Positions 61,601 to 64,000 of a stretch of DNA of 64,000 nt are shown piece after piece; position 1 is the first letter of the stretch; each line of letters begins with the position of its first letter. The position numbers and the translations under genes were made by a program. Where the stretch lies: the NCBI GenBank assembly GCA_036852015.1, contig JAANDG010000638.1, positions 1 through 64,000 on the forward strand, given 5' to 3'. This DNA comes from Pelodera strongyloides. Taxonomy: Eukaryota; Nematoda; Chromadorea; Rhabditida; Rhabditidae. The notes under the pieces are model-generated. The model worked only from the letters and a program-made list of their open reading frames with translations. It did not search any database and was not told where the DNA came from.

Positions 61601-63408
61601 TGGTCAATCATTGTTCAAAATCCCCCTCTTATGGTTAGCTCCTTCTTGTGGTACTTGTTTCATCCGTGGCGATATGATGACTTCCGTCAATCAGTGCTTG
61701 TTTTTGTTTATTTTTTTTTGTTATTTGTTGCCTTTAGGATGGTAGCCCAAATCCATACTTCCGCGTTTCATTGGAGATTCCAGACAGTAAAGAACCAAAA
61801 GTGGAACAGCAGACCAAAGTCTACAAGAACACTTCATCACCAACGATCAACGAGGAGTTCTGCTTCCAGGTGCACTTTTTATTTCGAAACTGAAATAAAA
61901 TCGAGACAGTATTTTGTAGTCTGAATCATATTCTAGAATTTCATCCCATCACGATATCACTTGTAGGCAATTCTAACTTCTAACCATAAATTAACCATTT
62001 TTTGACTGAAGTTATTTACTCGGAACATTGACTATCACAATTATATTTGTTAATGACTTTAGACGCCATCCTCAAATATCCAAACATGTCGTTTGGAAAT
62101 AATGGTCTTCGATTTTGATCAATTTTCGGTGGACGAGTGCATTGGCTACTGCTGGCTAACACTTGGAAGGTAAACACCTAGCTAGATACTCCGTTCCTAC
62201 CATAGCGCTGGATCTACAGGAATATAAATATCAATTTTTTTCAAAAAGAAATGTTGATTTGATCCTTATTATATATTCTTTCTTAAGGGTAACTGTGAGC
62301 ACTGATTCCGAGAGCCCGACGGTATTCTGGGCTGAAGTACTTCCTTTTGACGAAAACGGAGGGGTGAGTGGAAAGATACATGTTGTGAGAACACTGAATG
62401 TGCTGCAGTTTAAAAAAAACAGTCTGTCACGAAACATTCGGATTCAAACTTAAATAACGTATTCAGCTGATTGTACGCGTTTCAGAAAGGTTTCGGAGAA
62501 GTTCTGTTCTCACTCACTTATCTCTCAAGAGCCCAACGACTGACTATGAATGTATTCAAAACAAGAAATCTGCACGGGCAGAATCTGGATCAGAATGCTG
62601 GTATGTCGGATTGCATTAAAATTGATTGTTTTTGTGTGTCACTTTGTCGATTAAGGAATAAACCGTAGGAATATATTGAGATCTGCATTATTCGACAATA
62701 TTTTTATTATTTCAGCTGTGGCTATCCGCGTTAGTCTTCTGAGCAACAGTGAGAAGCGGTTGAAACGAAAGAAAACGGCATCCAAGAAGACGCCGAGGAA
62801 TGCGCAATTCAACGAAAGTCTCACATTCGGTGTGCCAAAGAACAGTCTTTGTGACATCATTATGGAGGTTGAGGTGCGATTTTCTTATAAGATATATCTT
62901 TATGCATTAAAGGGTTTAAAACGAATGTCAAGTCTAATTCACAGAGATTCTACAACGCGCTACCAAAAAATACAGGGGCCTCACAAACATCGAGTTAGCA
63001 CACGTCTAGTGTGCATCTTTCTTCTGTTTCTCTGGCCGCACTCCTCTTGTATAATATGCAACATAATGTCTCTACGGAATAATGGGGTTTCCATGTATGC
63101 CAAAAAGAACTGTGCGTTCCCTTCCAAGTATAGAAAAATTTGCCGTATATTCCCTGAATTGAATATTTGACATGATTAATTAATTCATAGGTCTCGCGAA
63201 GTCGTAAAATACGGTAAATTTGTCCGGATACTTGGAAACCCCATAAACTTATCAAATTTAGGTTATCCATGAATATGGCACATTTGGAATGGGAAGTGAA
63301 GTGTTGGGACGGATGGAACTTCCATTACATCGATGCAAAGAATTATGGAGAGCAATAATTAGAGAAGAAAAAAGTCAAGCAAGATGGTACGCGCTAGAGG
63401 AGCCATAG
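58631..63408 (+). CDS. Synaptotagmin-like protein: one membrane segment and tandem C2 domains, eleven exons
   Basis: Exons 58631-58764, 60053-60151, 60924-60973, 61086-61267, 61404-61544, 61738-61869, 62063-62169, 62288-62363, 62486-62600, 62716-62873 and 63262-63408 give 1341 nt and 446 residues, a normal synaptotagmin length. A short outer N-terminus is followed by a membrane helix at about 14-35 (VVTATVIIVVVIVVVYL). A linker runs to about 175, then C2A (about 181-300, with FDFDQFSVDECIGYCWL as loop 3) and C2B (about 310-435). C2B keeps the polybasic KRLKRKKTASKKT strand and the final W-A-L-E tail resembling other synaptotagmins. Family members sit on vesicles and bind phospholipid and SNAREs to control fusion. 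Here the usual loop-1 aspartates are R and N in C2A, and N and A in C2B, and C2B loop 3 reads HEYGTFGMGSE. It is therefore probably calcium-insensitive, like the atypical synaptotagmins. I cannot name the orthologue. Confidence 0.92.
63082..63244. mobile_element. 163-bp MITE in the last intron of the synaptotagmin-like gene
   Basis: Ends atggggtttccatgtatgcc and ggatacttggaaaccccat are inverted repeats and resemble the ends of the element at 40773-41032. It is a shorter member of that family, ending 17 bases before the exon 11 acceptor. Confidence 0.7.
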
Positions 63409-64000
63409 CAGAAGAGGACCTCGTGTTGTTGTTTCTTTTACTTTACTTTTTTTACTTTGTTAGATGAATGAGGTGTAGACCACCTGTAATGATCTCTTTG
63501 AATTGGTTTTTGATTATTGTGTGTCCAAACATGAAGCATGTTGTTAAGTATTATAAATATTATACTATACTTATTTTTAGACTATTTTTTACTATAAAAA
63601 TCTTCACCCTATAGAGAACAACAGTTGTGTAAGTGGTTGTTTTGCTAGTCAGCGAAAATTGTTTCCATCGGGCTCTTTTTATGATTGTTTTCCTTTTCTT
63701 ATTACTGTTTATTTTATTTTGACATCATATCAATGGACTGCTTGCTACATTGTACCAGTTCTGTTTGTTTCCACCGAGTTATCCGAGTTAAATGTTTTCT
63801 AATCTTTAAAGAAATAATTGAAGAATTTTCAGCTAGCAGTCATAATGCTATATTATACCGAGTTTCTACGTACTTCGTCGGGTTACACTACAAAACATAC
63901 ATAGTGATCTTTCTCGTTACACATATTTTGACCGTAGTTAGGTTTCTTGTTATTTGACGTATATTTTATTTCACATATAGGAGTTTCTTCATATCACAAG
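63409..64000. other. 3' flank of the synaptotagmin-like gene; no further gene seen
   Basis: Very AT-rich. An open frame at 63685-63957 is hydrophobic and without splice or start context; I treat it as chance. No canonical AATAAA was found close behind the stop codon. Confidence 0.45.

Noticed and set aside
1..64000. tRNA, rRNA, snRNA genes and CRISPR arrays
   Set aside because: I looked for T-loop and B-box motifs (GGTTCGAATCC and its complement), rRNA-like blocks and regular spacer arrays and found none that hold up by eye; a covariance-model scan would be decisive.

Overview
The window looks like nuclear DNA of a nematode, most likely a chromadorean. It is AT-rich and holds a few multi-exon genes in long AT-rich introns with TTTCAG-type acceptors. 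Its protein families point the same way: a transthyretin-like secreted protein, a divergent nuclear hormone receptor with a CNGCKTFFRR P-box, and a neuropeptide precursor resembling C. elegans nlp-7. Three of the four well-supported start codons follow a 3' splice-site consensus by 0 to 7 bases, as expected where mRNAs receive a trans-spliced leader. The species cannot be told from the sequence.

Layout: 1-20.6 kb is a mosaic of repeats with no gene I can support. It contains a tandem array (5.9-6.95 kb), long dispersed duplications on the same strand sharing a GCGCACGCAACGCG core, and palindromic elements built on CCCGATTTCGCCCCGAT. 20.7-22.8 kb (minus strand) carries a four-exon transthyretin-like gene and one orphan candidate exon. 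23-32 kb is unique, AT-rich and apparently without genes. 32.1-33.9 kb (plus) is an eight-exon neuropeptide precursor encoding eight related peptides. 34-45.9 kb is mostly intergenic, with foldback elements, an insertion flanked by a 53-bp repeat, a TATA-like site and two weak coding islands. 45.9-50.7 kb (plus) is a twelve-exon nuclear hormone receptor. 50.7-58.6 kb is intergenic apart from a candidate two-exon membrane-protein gene on the minus strand (53.1-53.8 kb). 58.6-63.4 kb (plus) is an eleven-exon synaptotagmin-like gene with one N-terminal membrane segment and tandem C2 domains that have lost most calcium ligands.

The four good genes are independent units, not an operon. Two belong to the regulated-secretion and neuropeptide field, but nothing in the sequence links them functionally. 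Exon models were assembled by hand; each of the four gives an open frame whose spliced length is an exact multiple of three.
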